From: Prolixibacteraceae bacterium
GTDB lineage: Bacteria; Bacteroidota; Bacteroidia; Bacteroidales; Prolixibacteraceae
DNA: 64,000 nt
NCBI GenBank assembly: GCA_003537645.1
Contig: DPRM01000077.1
Span: forward strand, 12,843-76,842
Direction of reading: 5' to 3'
Part shown: one piece after another, positions 1-8,962 of the stretch
Layout: each line of letters starts with the position of its first letter
Numbering within the stretch: position 1 is the stretch's first letter
Translations under genes and position numbers: made by a program
Notes under the pieces: model-generated
What the model saw: the letters and a program-made list of their open reading frames with translations, nothing else
Database searches by the model: none
Told to the model about the DNA's origin: nothing

Positions 1-23
1 TTTCTTTTGTCGAAAACATTAAA

Positions 24-245
24 ATGAAACCGAAGAACACCTTGCTCCTTCTTTTTATCGCAATCGTTCTTGGTGTTACCGACACCTGTTTATTTCCGGT
101 TGCAAAAAATCTGGCTGGACAGGATCTTTCCCTTCGAAGTGATCTTATTCACGTCTATTTATATTTTGATTATAGTTTCCCTTTGATTATTTGTGTTGGC
201 TTTATAATCCTATACTTCAGATATTACAAAAAAACAAAAATTTAA
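24..245 (+). CDS. small two-helix membrane protein, unknown function
   Basis: The 73-residue product has a hydrophobic N-terminal segment (about residues 6-22) and a second one (about 49-66) followed by the basic tail YYKKTK, so it is probably a small inner-membrane protein with two helices. I do not recognise a family. It lies 64 bp upstream of the fulvocin-like lipoprotein gene on the same strand and may belong to that unit, but its own upstream context is cut by the window edge. The start is the first ATG in the window, so an earlier start cannot be excluded. Confidence 0.5.
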   Translation: MKPKNTLLLLFIAIVLGVTDTCLFPVAKNLAGQDLSLRSDLIHVYLYFDYSFPLIICVGFIILYFRYYKKTKI

Positions 246-308
246 AAAGCATATTGTTATGATTTGATTCTTTTATATATTGCACTGAAATATATAAACC
301 ATCAAATC

Positions 309-956
309 ATGAAAAAATTAGTCATTTTTATCTCCTTTACAGCGTTACTATTCTCATGCCAGCAAACGGAATTGGAATTTTCATGCGACCCGGTAATCAA
401 CAAATTTGTCATTGAAAACCACGACGAGTTGTCGAATGTAACTGTTCAGGAAGTAGCAGCTTATGATCTCCAGTTGCAAAAAGCAATTTTCGCCAGTTGG
501 GACCATCAAAAAAAGAGGGGCGCATGGATTGATAAACTTCAGTACGTAAAAGCAAACACATCATTCACCGAATTGGAGAAATTTCACATCCAGGCATTGA
601 TTGATCACATCAATGAGGACTATTTCCTGAAAGAAAATCTGGATAAAAATTCTGAAATCCGGTCTCAATTTGCATCGCAATGGCTTAATTATGCGCACAA
701 TCAACTGGGGTGGACTGACCAGTTTATTGCCTTTATGGTTTACCGGCTATACACCAACCAAGCACAATTTGACTCCGAACTATCAGCCATCAGGACAATT
801 GGCACAACTGTAAGTACGAACTCAGAATCAGGCAACTGCACTTGCAGTGTTTCATCTGATTATTGTGGCAGTTCGACCTGTAGTTCCAATGGATGCACAA
901 CCTCATCCGGTTGTGGCTGGTTGTGGTCCGAGTCATGCGACGGAAGATGCTATTAA
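309..956 (+). CDS. fulvocin C-related bacteriocin-like lipoprotein precursor
   Basis: The 215-residue product starts with a lipoprotein signal (lipobox FSC at about residue 17), continues with a helical middle domain, and ends in a cysteine-rich stretch of about 43 residues beginning GNCTCSVSSDYC. From memory, this C-terminus follows the cysteine spacing of the myxobacterial bacteriocin fulvocin C (SDYC, GCG and GW landmarks). Bacteroidota proteins of this architecture are annotated as fulvocin C-related. The start at 309 is chosen because it opens directly into MKKLVIF and the lipobox; an upstream in-frame TTG at 264 would add an implausible extension. I infer that the C-terminal domain is the active or released part. 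The next gene begins 36 bp downstream. Confidence 0.8.
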   Translation: MKKLVIFISFTALLFSCQQTELEFSCDPVINKFVIENHDELSNVTVQEVAAYDLQLQKAIFASWDHQKKRGAWIDKLQYVKANTSFTELEKFHIQALIDHINEDYFLKENLDKNSEIRSQFASQWLNYAHNQLGWTDQFIAFMVYRLYTNQAQFDSELSAIRTIGTTVSTNSESGNCTCSVSSDYCGSSTCSSNGCTTSSGCGWLWSESCDGRCY

Positions 957-992
957 CATCGATTAAACTCCATTCCCCATATTCAGTTTCCG

Positions 993-3311
993 ATGAGTAA
1001 AGCATTAAAAACCACATCATTCTTATTACTGTTCATCCTACTCCTGGCGCTCCCATCCATCAACATGGATTCGTTGATGAACGGTACCCAAAGCGGGAAA
1101 TCAATCGTCTTCCTTTACGGTGTGGCAATCATTTCAGCGCTGTGGATTATACGCTTTTGGCTAAATCAGGAATTGGTAAGGATTAAACTCTCTACGATCG
1201 ATTTACTTCTTGTTACAGTTGTCCTGTACATCCTGCTTCGAAACAACAGGGAAGAACTGGTTCATTCGCTACTGTTTTTTGAACTGGCAGGACTTTCTAT
1301 TTTATATTTCATTATCAGGCAACAAACCCAACAAGGTTATTTACTGGTATTGTTGGCCCTGGTTGCCGGGGGGCTGGTTCAGGCTATTTACGGTAATTTG
1401 CAATTGTGGGGATTCTTTCCCTCGCACCACGGAATATTTAAAATGACTGGCAGTTTTTTTAATCCAGGTCCGTATGCTGGTTATTTAGCAGCAATCTTTC
1501 CCATTTCACTGGGATTATATTTATTCAATTTCCAATTCAATATTAAGCCCCATTCATTCGATTCAATATTAAATTCATACATCAATCCTATCAAGTTCTA
1601 TTTTATTAAACTATACAGTACTCATTTTCTCTATAACAATAACGAAGACAAATCTTCCCAGGAGAAGCACAAGTGCAGAATCAGGTCTACCGATTATACC
1701 ACCATGAAATCATTCTTTTTGATTTCAATAATCAGTTTGTGTCTGGTTCTGCCTGCTTCCCGATCACGGGCGGCCTGGCTCGCAATTGTAGTATCCTCTG
1801 TTTATTTGCTTTCGATCAAGTATAAGCTAGTTCAACAGGCAAAAGCACATTTCAAAACACGTATAAGAAGGATAAGTCTGTTGGCTTCTTTAGTTGTTCT
1901 GCTATTTATTGTCGGTGCCGGATTATACCATTTAAAAAAAGGCTCTGCCAATGGCCGATTGCTGATATGGAAAGTTAGCGCCGAAATGATCAGCGACAAA
2001 CCCGTTTTCGGACATGGATACGATGGGTTTAAAAAGTACTACATGGATTATCAGGCTGAATATTTTCAATATAATCGAGAGAGTAAAGAAGCCTTGGTTG
2101 CCGGTGATAGCAACTACGCTTTTAACGAATTGATTCAATTAACCGTTGAAAATGGCCTTGTCGGGTTGTTCCTGATTTTACTCCTTTTCAAACATGCTTT
2201 TTCAACCCCTTCAAACCGCGAAGCTTCAAACAGTTCCTCCGGTTCCTTTCGTTTATTTAGTTTCTTTTGTTTAAGGCCATTCCAATCCAACCATAGCAAC
2301 AACAGAAACAACAGAAACCCTTCAAACAGCGAAGCTTCAAACCCTTCAAACCCTTCAAACAGCTACGCTTCCAACCCTTCAAACCGTGAAGCTTCCAACC
2401 CTTCAAACATTTCAAACAGCGAAGCCTCAAACAGTTCCTCCGGTTTCTTTCGTTTATTTAGTTTCTTTTGTTTAAGGCCATTCCAATCCAACCATAGCAA
2501 CAACAGAAACAACAACAATAGAAACCCTTCAAACAGCGAAGCCCCCAACCCTTCCAGCAGCGAAGCTTCCCCCTCCCTTCGTACACCTCTTTCACACGCC
2601 ATAGTTTTATCAGTCCTTGTATTTGGCTTATTTTCGTACCCATCACAAATACTGCCCATTAAGGTTTGTTTGACCGTGGCATTGGCCATTGTTGCCGGAA
2701 CAACCAGCCAAAATGTGATTATAGACCTCCAGGCGCCCCTTCTGCTCCGCCGTTCATTCCGAGTGGCGATAAAAACAGTTGCTGCAACCGTATGCCTGGT
2801 AGTACTTTGGTTAGCCACGCTTCAGATAAAAACGATCGGGACCGCTTATACAAATTGGAAAAACGCTTTCGACCTTTACAACATTGGCATATACACTGAA
2901 TGTTTAGCCGATTACGAAAAAGCCTACCCAACATTAAAAACCAATGGCGATTTTTTGACCAATTACGGCAAAGCCCTTTCGATGGCCGAAAAACATGCCG
3001 AGGCCACAAAGGTATTGCAGCAGGCCGCTCGGTATTACCCCAACACAGTGGTTTATACGGCCCTGGGCGACAGCTTTAAAAAAATGGGGCAGACAATACC
3101 AGCTGAACAAGCTTACCTGCACGCCGGACACATGAACCCCAGCCGATTTTACCCCAAATACCTCCTGGCAAAACTGTACGACGATACCGGGCAAAAAGAA
3201 AAAGCCATACAAGTAGCCAACGAGCTGTTGGCGAAAGATATTAAAGTTGAATCGACCGCGATTGAAGAAATAAAAGAGGAAATGAAAAAATTGATAACCA
3301 AATCGAAATAG
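993..3311 (+). CDS. O-antigen ligase-like multi-spanning membrane protein with C-terminal TPR
   Basis: The 772-residue protein has about ten hydrophobic segments in its first 550 residues. It carries the Wzy/WaaL-like region around residues 150-360 (FFNPGPYAGYLAAIFP, then SRSRAAWLA and GHGYDGFKKYY), typical of the O-antigen ligase family. After the last membrane segment (about 595-615) come TPR-like helices (residues 630-770, including ADYEKAYPTLKTNGDFL and ALGDSFKKMGQTIPAEQAYL). Residues about 402-530 are an Asn/Ser/Pro-rich block encoded by the TTCAAAC repeat family, lying in what should be an inter-helix loop. It probably acts on a lipid-linked glycan or as a polymerase/ligase, but its link to the neighbouring bacteriocin-like gene is only positional. 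Confidence 0.75.
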   Translation: MSKALKTTSFLLLFILLLALPSINMDSLMNGTQSGKSIVFLYGVAIISALWIIRFWLNQELVRIKLSTIDLLLVTVVLYILLRNNREELVHSLLFFELAGLSILYFIIRQQTQQGYLLVLLALVAGGLVQAIYGNLQLWGFFPSHHGIFKMTGSFFNPGPYAGYLAAIFPISLGLYLFNFQFNIKPHSFDSILNSYINPIKFYFIKLYSTHFLYNNNEDKSSQEKHKCRIRSTDYTTMKSFFLISIISLCLVLPASRSRAAWLAIVVSSVYLLSIKYKLVQQAKAHFKTRIRRISLLASLVVLLFIVGAGLYHLKKGSANGRLLIWKVSAEMISDKPVFGHGYDGFKKYYMDYQAEYFQYNRESKEALVAGDSNYAFNELIQLTVENGLVGLFLILLLFKHAFSTPSNREASNSSSGSFRLFSFFCLRPFQSNHSNNRNNRNPSNSEASNPSNPSNSYASNPSNREASNPSNISNSEASNSSSGFFRLFSFFCLRPFQSNHSNNRNNNNRNPSNSEAPNPSSSEASPSLRTPLSHAIVLSVLVFGLFSYPSQILPIKVCLTVALAIVAGTTSQNVIIDLQAPLLLRRSFRVAIKTVAATVCLVVLWLATLQIKTIGTAYTNWKNAFDLYNIGIYTECLADYEKAYPTLKTNGDFLTNYGKALSMAEKHAEATKVLQQAARYYPNTVVYTALGDSFKKMGQTIPAEQAYLHAGHMNPSRFYPKYLLAKLYDDTGQKEKAIQVANELLAKDIKVESTAIEEIKEEMKKLITKSK
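2198..2585 (+). repeat. TTCAAAC-type repeat cluster inside the O-antigen-ligase-like gene
   Basis: The stretch consists of repeated CCTTCAAACAGCGAAGC-like units and is in frame, encoding SNSEAS/NPSN repeats. It also holds two near-identical copies of an 80-90 bp segment (about 2229-2313 and 2430-2515) that encode FRLFSFFCLRPFQSNHSNN twice. The same TTCAAAC unit makes up the intergenic clusters at 8678-8911, 9356-9490 and 12752-13006, and an in-frame block in the RND gene at 9946-10090. Copy number could vary by slippage or recombination. Confidence 0.85.
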
Positions 3312-3381
3312 GAGAAACTTAGAGTTTCTGTCTGTGAAAGGATAAACAGACAAGTATTTAAGTAGTTTAAACAATTTAAAA

Positions 3382-3647
3382 ATGAAAAAAATGAAGAATA
3401 AAATTTTCACAATTGGAGCATCTTTAGTATTATGCTTTACAATATTTTGAACTTTATCCAATATTCAAAAATTCAGGACACCGACATTGATCTATCAAAT
3501 TTACTAACAATAAACAATGCGAGTGCCGAGACATGGATCAATTGTACTAATTGCTATTCAGAAGGATACTATTGCAACGGCCACTGGCAATATATGTGCA
3601 AGCTCGGTGGTAGTGGGTGTAATGTATCAGGACAAGAACCTTGTTAA
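3382..3647 (+). pseudogene. NVEALA-like Cys-rich peptide gene with a frameshift in the leader
   Basis: An ATG at 3382 opens a typical leader (MKKMKNKIFTIGASLVLCF) but runs into TGA at 3448. The cysteine-rich core (INCTNCYSEGYYCNGHW and onward, five cysteines) continues in another frame to the stop at 3647. Adding one T to the four-T run just before the TGA would join the two parts into a leader plus core of the same design as the other four peptides, including a pre-cleavage NNASAE. It is therefore a single-base frameshift: a real mutation, phase variation at a short homopolymer, or a sequencing error. The downstream beta-propeller gene is intact. Confidence 0.75.
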
Positions 3648-3656
3648 CAATAGAAT

Positions 3657-3676
3657 GAGCCCCTGTTTAGGGGCTC
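3657..3676 (+). terminator. stem-loop between peptide gene and propeller gene, cassette 1
   Basis: A perfect 7-bp stem, GAGCCCC / GGGGCTC with loop TGTTTA, lies 10 bp after the peptide stop. There is only a short, interrupted T run behind it. It is probably a partial terminator or mRNA-stabilising hairpin that sets the peptide-to-propeller ratio; the function is inferred from position. Confidence 0.6.
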
Positions 3677-3715
3677 TTCAATCTCATTTTATAAAAAATA
3701 TAAAATCAATTATCT

Positions 3716-4909
3716 ATGAAAAATCTAAGCATACTAATTTTAGCGTTACTAGTTTTATCTTGCACAAAAAATAAAATTAACAAAGAACATTATAGGAATT
3801 CCACCATAATATCAGTGCCTGTCACTGAAGAAATCTTTCCTATAAAACTAGTTAGTGACAAAAGGTTTTTACCACTTGAAAGCAAAAAGATCAATAAGAT
3901 TAGCTCAATCAATAAGATCACTTTTTTTAACAACAAGATATTGATTCTTGATAAGCAACAAAATAAAATTTTGCTATTTGATTCAAATGGAAAGTATTTA
4001 TCACAAATTAATTATGAAGGAAAGGGACCAAATGAATATCTATACTTGTCAGACTTTATAGTAAACAAAGAAGATAACTCCATTGAACTGTTAGATAGGG
4101 GAAATAGAAAAATTCTTAAGCTTAACGATTCTAATCTCGTTACTAATGAACTGAAATTTAGCTTTTATTGTGATAGATTTCTAAAAACAAAAAAAGGTGA
4201 ATACTTATTTTTTACCAATAATCAAACTAACAAAACTGGATCAGGTAAGGAATCTTATAACCTTATCCTGACTGACGAAAAAGCAAAAATAATTAACCAT
4301 TATTTGCAAATTCCTCCAGAAAAAGAAGAATTAATAATTTCCGAATCCCATTCGTTTACGCCGTATAAATTAGGAGTCAATTTCACGTTACCCATTGACA
4401 ACCAAATCTATTATGCGAGTGGCGACACAGTGGGTGTGAAGTACCAAATTTCATTTGGGAAATGTGATGTCCCTGATGATATTTTAACTCCATTAACAAG
4501 CTCTCATCAAGGCAATAAAATTCAACTTCAAATGAAATTAATGAATAAGATAACACAGGCTGGCTACGCATACAATATTCATTCTGTTTTAGAAAATGAT
4601 TCTTTCCTATTCTTCCAATTTAGAAAAGGGATGAATGTGAATTCTGTTCTCTATGCGAAAAAGACTAAAAATATAAAGACCGGTGTAACAATTATTAATA
4701 ATATAGATACCTATTTTTTCGGACAACCAGTCGCTATTAACGACAAAAACGAGTTAATAACTATTCTATTCCCATATGAACTACATGATCGTATAAAATC
4801 CGGAAATTTAAAAAACAATAGCTCCGACTCAGAACTGGAAAAATTAATTACAACGATAGGTCAGTTTGATAATCCAATTATACAATCCTTTAAACTTTCA
4901 GATTTTTAA
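3716..4909 (+). CDS. 6-bladed beta-propeller lipoprotein, cassette 1
   Basis: The 397-residue product has a lipoprotein signal (LVLSC near residue 16) and the features of the Bacteroidota 6-bladed beta-propeller (TolB-like/NHL-like) family: repeated strand-turn units such as ILLFDSNGKYLSQI, a GKGPNEYLYLSDF motif around residue 100, and a C-terminal NPIIQSFKLSDF. The motif GKGPxEY followed by a D-F-x-V/I strand recurs in the propellers of the other cassettes. It should sit in the outer or inner membrane facing the periplasm or surface. It directly follows the frameshifted peptide gene. No enzyme motif is visible, and a binding or immunity role would be a guess. Confidence 0.8.
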   Translation: MKNLSILILALLVLSCTKNKINKEHYRNSTIISVPVTEEIFPIKLVSDKRFLPLESKKINKISSINKITFFNNKILILDKQQNKILLFDSNGKYLSQINYEGKGPNEYLYLSDFIVNKEDNSIELLDRGNRKILKLNDSNLVTNELKFSFYCDRFLKTKKGEYLFFTNNQTNKTGSGKESYNLILTDEKAKIINHYLQIPPEKEELIISESHSFTPYKLGVNFTLPIDNQIYYASGDTVGVKYQISFGKCDVPDDILTPLTSSHQGNKIQLQMKLMNKITQAGYAYNIHSVLENDSFLFFQFRKGMNVNSVLYAKKTKNIKTGVTIINNIDTYFFGQPVAINDKNELITILFPYELHDRIKSGNLKNNSSDSELEKLITTIGQFDNPIIQSFKLSDF

Positions 4910-5033
4910 GTTATTCTTCATGGAAGTTATATAGTCCAAAAATACAAGTCAGAAGATAAACCTAATCAATCCAGTCAATTAACTTTCGTAACATAAATCA
5001 ACCATAGATTTACACAAACAAAAACCATAAAAA

Positions 5034-5396
5034 ATGAAAAAGAAAATAATAGTTGGAGTTTTTACATTAGCATTACTTGTAGTTAATCTATCAATAACAT
5101 TTCAACATAAAGGTGAAGGTTATTCTTTTGCTCAGTTATTTACGGTCTCAACTGCGCAAACAGAAACAGGAAAAAATTTCATTAACGACTATCGTGTTGA
5201 ACATGGTTATTGTTACTCATGTCAATCGATTGATTCCCCTGTTCCAGGAGAACCAGATCTTCGTGTCAGTATGACATGCGAATGCACAGCATATCGGAAT
5301 TATTGCTATTCCGGGGGAAGTTCCGAATGTAACGACTTGAATGTAATCCAAATTCATGATTCCACTTGTGAACCCAGCGGTTCAGGAGACTGCTAA
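5034..5396 (+). CDS. NVEALA-like secreted Cys-rich peptide, cassette 2
   Basis: The 120-residue precursor has a charged N-terminus (MKKKIIVG), one hydrophobic segment, then SFAQLFTVSTAQTETG, which corresponds to the pre-cleavage motif shared by the family (an S-x-L hydrophobic patch followed by an AxA-like site). The remaining roughly 75 residues carry eight cysteines, consistent with a disulfide-bonded extracytoplasmic peptide. The NVEALA family of Bacteroidota has this layout. It is the first gene of a peptide / propeller / thioredoxin unit. Biological activity is unknown; bacteriocin or signalling peptide are both possible. Confidence 0.7.
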   Translation: MKKKIIVGVFTLALLVVNLSITFQHKGEGYSFAQLFTVSTAQTETGKNFINDYRVEHGYCYSCQSIDSPVPGEPDLRVSMTCECTAYRNYCYSGGSSECNDLNVIQIHDSTCEPSGSGDC

Positions 5397-5430
5397 TATT
5401 TTAACAACAACAAATTAGTCTAGAATTGTA

Positions 5431-5474
5431 GTTAACCGATTTTATGAAAATTCAAATTTTATGAATCGGTTAAC
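5431..5474 (+). terminator. stem-loop between peptide gene and propeller gene, cassette 2
   Basis: An 11-bp stem, GTTAACCGATT / AATCGGTTAAC, encloses a 22-nt A/T-rich loop and ends 19 bp before the propeller start. No T tract follows, so it is more likely a processing or stability element than a full terminator. Confidence 0.6.
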
Positions 5475-5492
5475 TTCACAAAAAATCAAATC

Positions 5493-6683
5493 ATGAAAAA
5501 TCATCAGTTTTTACAAGGAGGAAAAATCATCCTACTTTTTTCACTAATATTTACATCAATAGCTATGCACAGTTGTAAAGAAAACAACAATAATCATTAC
5601 AAAATTAATTTTGATGTATCGAAATGGGACAATAAACAAACTGTGCCATATAAACTAATAAAGAGTATAAAATTTATTCCCCTAGAAACAAGAAAAGACA
5701 ATTTATTAGGCAAGGTTAACAAAACAATTACAACCAACAATAGAATATATGTGCTAGATATGAGATACTCGAAAAAGATATTTGCATTCAACAAAGAGGG
5801 TAAATACTTAAATAGTATAGGAAATAGAGGTAAAGGACCGGGCGAATATTTAAGTATTAATGATTTTATAGTAGACGAAAAGAGAAGCACCTTGCAAATA
5901 CTTGACAGCGAATTACGTAAAATTTTGATTTATGACGCAATTAGCGGGAAGTTTCTAAAAGAATTCAAGTTAAACTTTTGGGCAACAGAATTTGCAATGC
6001 CAAGTAATAATACCCTATTGTTCTTCTCCAAAGATCAACCTTCAAAAGTAGGTACAAAATATTCGATCGCAAGGCTTAATACAGAAAACATGAATTATGA
6101 TTGGTTTTTAAAAAAAGATGAATACGATAGACTACTCAGTTCTGAATTTTCAATTTTTCAATCACAAAACATTTACTATACTTCTTACTTAAATGATGTT
6201 GTATATCAACTAACAGAAAATGAAATTAGACCATTTGCGACATTCAACTTTGGAACACAAAAGATTCCAAGTGATAAACTAAAAAAAATAGCTTTCAACG
6301 ACATTCAATCGTTGATCAAATTACTCCATGAAGAAAACTGGTCATATAACATTGACAATTTTTTGGACAATGACGAGCTAATAACTTTTGATTTTACATT
6401 AGAGGGACGTAGGGTATTTGTAATTTACTCAAAACTGTCGTCAAATTATTATTACGGTCACCGATTTGAAGGACCATTAAGCAAGCTTAGAGTCATAAAA
6501 AATATAGCTACCGATAACAAAAGATTTCTGGGAGTGATTGATGCAGATGTATTTAGAAATCTTAAAAATGAGATTATGGAAAAAGGAGATGCATCGCTGA
6601 AAATCCATTATCAACAAGTATTAAACTCGGTCACAAAAGATTCAAATCCTATTATAATTTCATTAGAATATTACAACTTCTAA
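5493..6683 (+). CDS. 6-bladed beta-propeller lipoprotein, cassette 2
   Basis: The product has 396 residues, with an N-terminal signal ending in MHSC (lipobox-like) and the family signature GNRGKGPGEYLSINDFIVDE around residues 107-125, followed by ILDSELRKILIYD-type blade repeats. It ends in NPIIISLEYYNF, like the cassette 1, 4 and 5 propellers. It is presumably anchored in the envelope. It lies between a Cys-rich peptide gene and a thioredoxin-like gene on the same strand, and co-expression is likely given the 48-bp gap to the latter. Confidence 0.8.
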   Translation: MKNHQFLQGGKIILLFSLIFTSIAMHSCKENNNNHYKINFDVSKWDNKQTVPYKLIKSIKFIPLETRKDNLLGKVNKTITTNNRIYVLDMRYSKKIFAFNKEGKYLNSIGNRGKGPGEYLSINDFIVDEKRSTLQILDSELRKILIYDAISGKFLKEFKLNFWATEFAMPSNNTLLFFSKDQPSKVGTKYSIARLNTENMNYDWFLKKDEYDRLLSSEFSIFQSQNIYYTSYLNDVVYQLTENEIRPFATFNFGTQKIPSDKLKKIAFNDIQSLIKLLHEENWSYNIDNFLDNDELITFDFTLEGRRVFVIYSKLSSNYYYGHRFEGPLSKLRVIKNIATDNKRFLGVIDADVFRNLKNEIMEKGDASLKIHYQQVLNSVTKDSNPIIISLEYYNF

Positions 6684-6731
6684 TATCTATTCATAATCAA
6701 AGCTATAACACTATTTATACCAGAATAAAAA

Positions 6732-7397
6732 ATGAAGAAGCATTTCTATTTTTTCATAATGCTATTAATGGCTGTATTTAACATATATAATTACATAAAT
6801 CCAGATTGTCCAGTTAAAGAAGAGGTGAATGATGAATTGCTCAATAGAATAAACCTTGATTCTGAAAGTTATCTTGACCTCCTAACCTCCTATACGTTAA
6901 AACCAAATTTCCCAATAATAAAAACGATAAATGGCGACACAATTAATAACTTAGAAACTAATGTATCCTGTATTTATTTTGTTTTTTCGAATCATGACTG
7001 TTCGAAATGCGCAGAGAATCATCTGTATGAATTACTAGAACTTGATAAGGATTCAAATAAAATTAAAATAAATATAATTACTACTCAGGATAACAGTCGC
7101 TTTGTTGAATTATTTAGTAGGTCAAATGCATCTGAAAATATAAGCTATGGATACAGCTTATCTAGCCCAGATTTATTGCCAATGCATTATTTTATAGCGT
7201 TTTCAAATGGACAAATTTCAAATCCATTTTACCCGGAAAAAGGAGACATTTCTTTTACAAAAAAATATCTAAAAAAAGCAATCAATACAATCCATGAACA
7301 TGAAAAAAAACACAAAATGAACAATAACACAAATAAAAGATACTATCGACCATTTTTTTACCAAAACGACAAACAGGTGTTTGTAAATAATAATTAA
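6732..7397 (+). CDS. membrane-anchored thioredoxin-like protein, CSKC, cassette 2
   Basis: The product has 221 residues: one N-terminal membrane segment (residues 5-22) and a thioredoxin-like fold starting near residue 65. The strand CIYFVFSNHDCSKC places the CxxC where thioredoxin-family active sites lie, before the first long helix. The C-terminal 30 residues are rich in N, K and H. Its position behind a Cys-rich peptide and a propeller suggests an oxidoreductase that forms or shuffles disulfides in the exported peptide; this is inferred. The other cassettes have equivalents with CEPC, CHTC and CNKC. Confidence 0.65.
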   Translation: MKKHFYFFIMLLMAVFNIYNYINPDCPVKEEVNDELLNRINLDSESYLDLLTSYTLKPNFPIIKTINGDTINNLETNVSCIYFVFSNHDCSKCAENHLYELLELDKDSNKIKINIITTQDNSRFVELFSRSNASENISYGYSLSSPDLLPMHYFIAFSNGQISNPFYPEKGDISFTKKYLKKAINTIHEHEKKHKMNNNTNKRYYRPFFYQNDKQVFVNNN

Positions 7398-7608
7398 AAA
7401 AAAATGACAGATGGAACAAGGTAAACGAGAAGTTGAAAAGAATAAATGTGGGGTGAAAATCAGTAAAGGAACTTTGGAAAATGAATAAGGGTAAATAGAA
7501 ACCACTAAATGAGACTTAGAAATGACCAAATGGATGATAGAACCCGCAAAATGAAACATGGAAAACATTAAACGACAGACAGAGAAGAATAAAATAAATC
7601 ATAAACAG

Positions 7609-8676
7609 ATGAAATACATCACATTAGCACTCTGTGCAGGCATTCTTTATTCATGCGGCACAAAAACATCAGGCACTTCCACAGAGGCCGAAAAGCGCCA
7701 ATACACCGAACAGCAAAACCCGGTTGAAGTGATGGTGCTCCAAAAAAGCGCTTTCAGAAAAGAACTGGTGAACAACGGTAAACTGGTTGCCTTGCGCAAA
7801 AGCGAACTTCAGTTCCGCGTGGGCGAGCAACTTGAAACATTAAACCTGCGAAATGGCGAAGCGGTGAAAACAGGACAGGTAATTGCCGAATTAACGCCTT
7901 TTACCTACCGGCAGCAACTGGCCAACGCCCAAATTCAGATGAAGCGGACACTGCTCGAAATGCAAAACCTGCTGATTGGGCAGGGCTACAACACCCTGGA
8001 CACGACTGCCATACCACCACACATTTACGAAATGGCTGCGGTAAAATCGGGGTACGCCGAAGCTGTTCAGGGGCTGAAAACAGCACAGTTTAACATGGAA
8101 TCAACGCGGCTGGTTGCGCCATTCGCCGGGAAACTGGCCAATATCACACAAAAGCAATACGACCGTGTAAATGCAGGCGCCACATTCTGCACCCTGATTG
8201 ACGATTCGGAATTTGAGGCCGAATTCCGAATTGTAGAGAGCGAAGCAAACGATATAAGACTGGGCAGCGAGGTGCAACTGATTCCTTTTTCGGATCAAAC
8301 AGTCTATAAAGGACGTATTTCGGAGATCAACCCGGTTATCGACGCCAATGGGCTGATACTTGCCAAAGCGCTGGTGAAAAATCCCGGGGGGCTGATGGAC
8401 GGGATGAATGTAAAAGTATTGGTCGAAAAAGAAATACCCGGTCAGTTGGTGGTGCCAAAATCGGCCGTTCTGCTCCGCGACAACCAGGAAGTGCTCTTTA
8501 AATGTACCCGCGACACAGTCGCCTTCTGGACCTACATTCAAACAACCGGCGAGAATACCAGCTCCTATTCGGTGATTGCCCATCCCGACAAAGGCGCTAC
8601 GCTCGAACCCGGCGACACGATCATTATTTCGGGAAACCTTAACCTGGCGCACGAGTCGAAAGTTTCGGTAAAATAA
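7609..8676 (+). CDS. RND efflux periplasmic adaptor (HlyD/AcrA-type lipoprotein)
   Basis: The 355-residue product has a lipobox (ILYSC near residue 16). The lipoyl/barrel-sandwich halves are visible as LETLNLRNGEAVKTGQVIAEL (about 75-95) and LVAPFAGKLANI (about 165-178), separated by a helical hairpin, then a beta-barrel (FEAEFRIVESEANDIRLGSEV) and a membrane-proximal domain. This is the membrane-fusion subunit of a tripartite pump. The start at 7609 gives MKYITLAL plus the lipobox; a longer start at 7558 would add 17 hydrophilic residues. The permease follows at 9503, split from it by two repeat clusters and an S23-type gene. No TolC-like outer-membrane partner is in the window. Confidence 0.88.
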   Translation: MKYITLALCAGILYSCGTKTSGTSTEAEKRQYTEQQNPVEVMVLQKSAFRKELVNNGKLVALRKSELQFRVGEQLETLNLRNGEAVKTGQVIAELTPFTYRQQLANAQIQMKRTLLEMQNLLIGQGYNTLDTTAIPPHIYEMAAVKSGYAEAVQGLKTAQFNMESTRLVAPFAGKLANITQKQYDRVNAGATFCTLIDDSEFEAEFRIVESEANDIRLGSEVQLIPFSDQTVYKGRISEINPVIDANGLILAKALVKNPGGLMDGMNVKVLVEKEIPGQLVVPKSAVLLRDNQEVLFKCTRDTVAFWTYIQTTGENTSSYSVIAHPDKGATLEPGDTIIISGNLNLAHESKVSVK

Positions 8677-8677
8677 T

Positions 8678-8911
8678 AGCTTGAAATAATAGCTTGAAAA
8701 AATTGTTTGAAAAAATTGTTTGAAAAATGTTTGATGGTTTGAATACTACGTGTTTGAAACAGTTTGAAACAGTTTGAAAAAAGGTTTGATGGTTTGAATA
8801 CTACGTATTTGAAAAAAGTTTGAAAAAAAAAGTTTGATGGTTTGATCCGTCAGTTATCGGATTCGCAAACCCTTCAAACCCTCAAACCCTCAAACTTTCA
8901 AACCTTCAAAC
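8678..8911. repeat. GTTTGAA/TTCAAAC hairpin repeat cluster
   Basis: The region starts with repeated GTTTGAA-type units (some followed by TACTACG), passes a centre GATCCGTCAG...GGATTCGC, then continues with the complementary TTCAAACC units. The whole block can fold back into one long imperfect hairpin. It directly follows the adaptor stop codon. The same family occurs at 9356-9490 and 12752-13006 and inside two genes. Confidence 0.85.
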
Positions 8912-8962
8912 AATAAGATTATAAATAATAAGACTATAAACAATAAAATAAAAAATTAAATC

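Noticed and set aside
2363..2818. Long minus-strand open frame over the repeat block of the O-antigen-ligase-like gene
   Set aside because: It is a shadow of the plus-strand gene: composition follows the repeat units, no start signal and no recognisable domain.
7398..7608. Gene in the gap before the RND adaptor
   Set aside because: Only a short minus-strand frame with low-complexity composition; the sequence is A-rich with AATGA/GGAA repeats and shows no start signal.
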